From Candidatus Saccharibacteria bacterium CG10_big_fil_rev_8_21_14_0_10_47_8 (lineage in GTDB: Bacteria; Patescibacteriota; Saccharimonadia; Saccharimonadales; UBA10212), in NCBI GenBank assembly GCA_002793885.1, contig PFEG01000012.1, positions 1-6,258 of the forward strand: DNA of 6,258 bases. The letters are read 5' to 3'. The notes below the pieces were generated by a model. It searched no databases. It was given only the letters and a program-made list of their open reading frames with translations, and was not told the origin of the DNA. Made by a program: the position numbers and the translations under genes. Of the stretch, positions 5,681 to 6,258 are shown in pieces. Each line of letters opens with the position of its first letter. Within the stretch, counting starts at the first letter, position 1.

Positions 5681-6258
5681 GAGAATTGCCTCAGAAAGTT
5701 AAGGTTGCCAGAGTGAAAGTTGCGCACATCTTCAATACCGTTCTTCATCATCACCAAGCGGTCAATTCCACAGCCCCAAGCAAAGCCGGTATATTCATTT
5801 GGGTCGATACCGCCCTCCTTTAAAACGTTGGGGTGAATCATGCCGCAGCCCAGCAGTTCAATCCAGCCACTTTGGCTGCAAATATTACAGCCTTTTTTGC
5901 TACAAAACGGACATGATAAGGTAAATTCAAAGCTCGGTTCCGTAAACGGAAAATAAAACGGCTGGGTTTTAACTTCCAGGGTTTGGCCGTAATACTCTTC
6001 CAAAAAAGCCTTAAGTGTAGCGATTAAGTTGCCCGCATTAATACCCTTGTCTACGTAAATGCCCTCCAGCTGGTAGAAAGTGTGTTCATGGCGGGCGTCC
6101 AGATCTTCGTTACGGAATGTACGGCCGGGAATTACTACTCGGACTGGCGGCTTGGTGTTTTTTAGAACTCGATTTTGCATTACGGAGGTGTGGGCCGGAG
6201 CGATTAGGCCCTCCTGCGTAACAAAGGTATCATACTCATCCCGGGCCGGATGGCCCTG
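5677..6258 (-). CDS. pheS: Phenylalanyl-tRNA synthetase alpha subunit, C-terminal part (5' end outside window)
   Basis: This is the catalytic class II subunit that activates phenylalanine with ATP and transfers it to tRNA-Phe. The frame stays open to the window edge, giving 193 visible codons; the ATG at 6180 is internal. Family landmarks in visible numbering: HPARD (3-7) and DTF (10-12), HTS (23-25), motif 2 GRTFRNEDLDARHEHTFYQ (45-63) and motif 3 GFAWGCGIDR (158-167). CPFCSKKGCNIC (116-127) forms a CX2CX4CX2C cluster, a probable zinc knuckle found in a subset of bacterial PheS, followed by GWIELLGCGMIHP. The segment before HTS reads LIAPA where the family usually has LLRT, so the Arg is replaced by Pro. 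The gene ends in TGA, overlapping the pheT ATG by 4 nt, as in a coupled pheST operon. The N-terminal coiled coil lies outside the window. Confidence 0.97.
   Translation of the reverse strand, partial: QGHPARDEYDTFVTQEGLIAPAHTSVMQNRVLKNTKPPVRVVIPGRTFRNEDLDARHEHTFYQLEGIYVDKGINAGNLIATLKAFLEEYYGQTLEVKTQPFYFPFTEPSFEFTLSCPFCSKKGCNICSQSGWIELLGCGMIHPNVLKEGGIDPNEYTGFAWGCGIDRLVMMKNGIEDVRNFHSGNLNFLRQFS

Overview
The window is a compact, all-minus-strand stretch of a bacterial chromosome with seven protein genes, two of them cut by the window ends. Every gene reads with the standard code. Short intergenic gaps, the long PheT form with an N-terminal tRNA-binding domain, and the small membrane-anchored FKBP protein suggest a Candidate Phyla Radiation (Patescibacteria) genome, possibly Saccharibacteria. 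That placement is inferred from protein style alone and was not tested by a search.

In transcription order (right to left): the 3' part of pheS (5677-6258) and complete pheT (3137-5680) overlap by an ATGA and encode the two subunits of phenylalanyl-tRNA synthetase. After 72 nt comes a membrane-anchored FKBP-type prolyl isomerase (2504-3064). A good sigma70-like promoter (2435-2464) then precedes a small glutaredoxin-like protein (2123-2371). A 137-nt gap built largely of degenerate heptamer repeats leads into thioredoxin reductase trxB (1014-1985), whose start codon lies inside the repeat array. Family I inorganic pyrophosphatase ppa (440-997) follows 16 nt after trxB. A second promoter candidate (401-429), with an inverted repeat just downstream, precedes the 5' part of glyceraldehyde-3-phosphate dehydrogenase (1-348).

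The genes form three functional groups: aminoacyl-tRNA synthesis (pheST), thiol redox (glutaredoxin and TrxB, perhaps an electron-transfer pair) and central metabolism (Ppa, GAPDH). No mobile element, RNA gene or CRISPR array is visible, no convincing intrinsic terminator was found, and the plus strand carries no credible gene. No gap between genes exceeds 137 nt.

This is mostly a housekeeping region and I do not see a new multi-gene system. The most unusual signals are small: two in-frame, hairpin-forming related segments inside pheT whose arms differ by compensatory changes; the heptamer-word array that overlaps the trxB start; a Cys-rich N-terminal tail on the pyrophosphatase; and an altered NADPH-phosphate-binding motif in TrxB.
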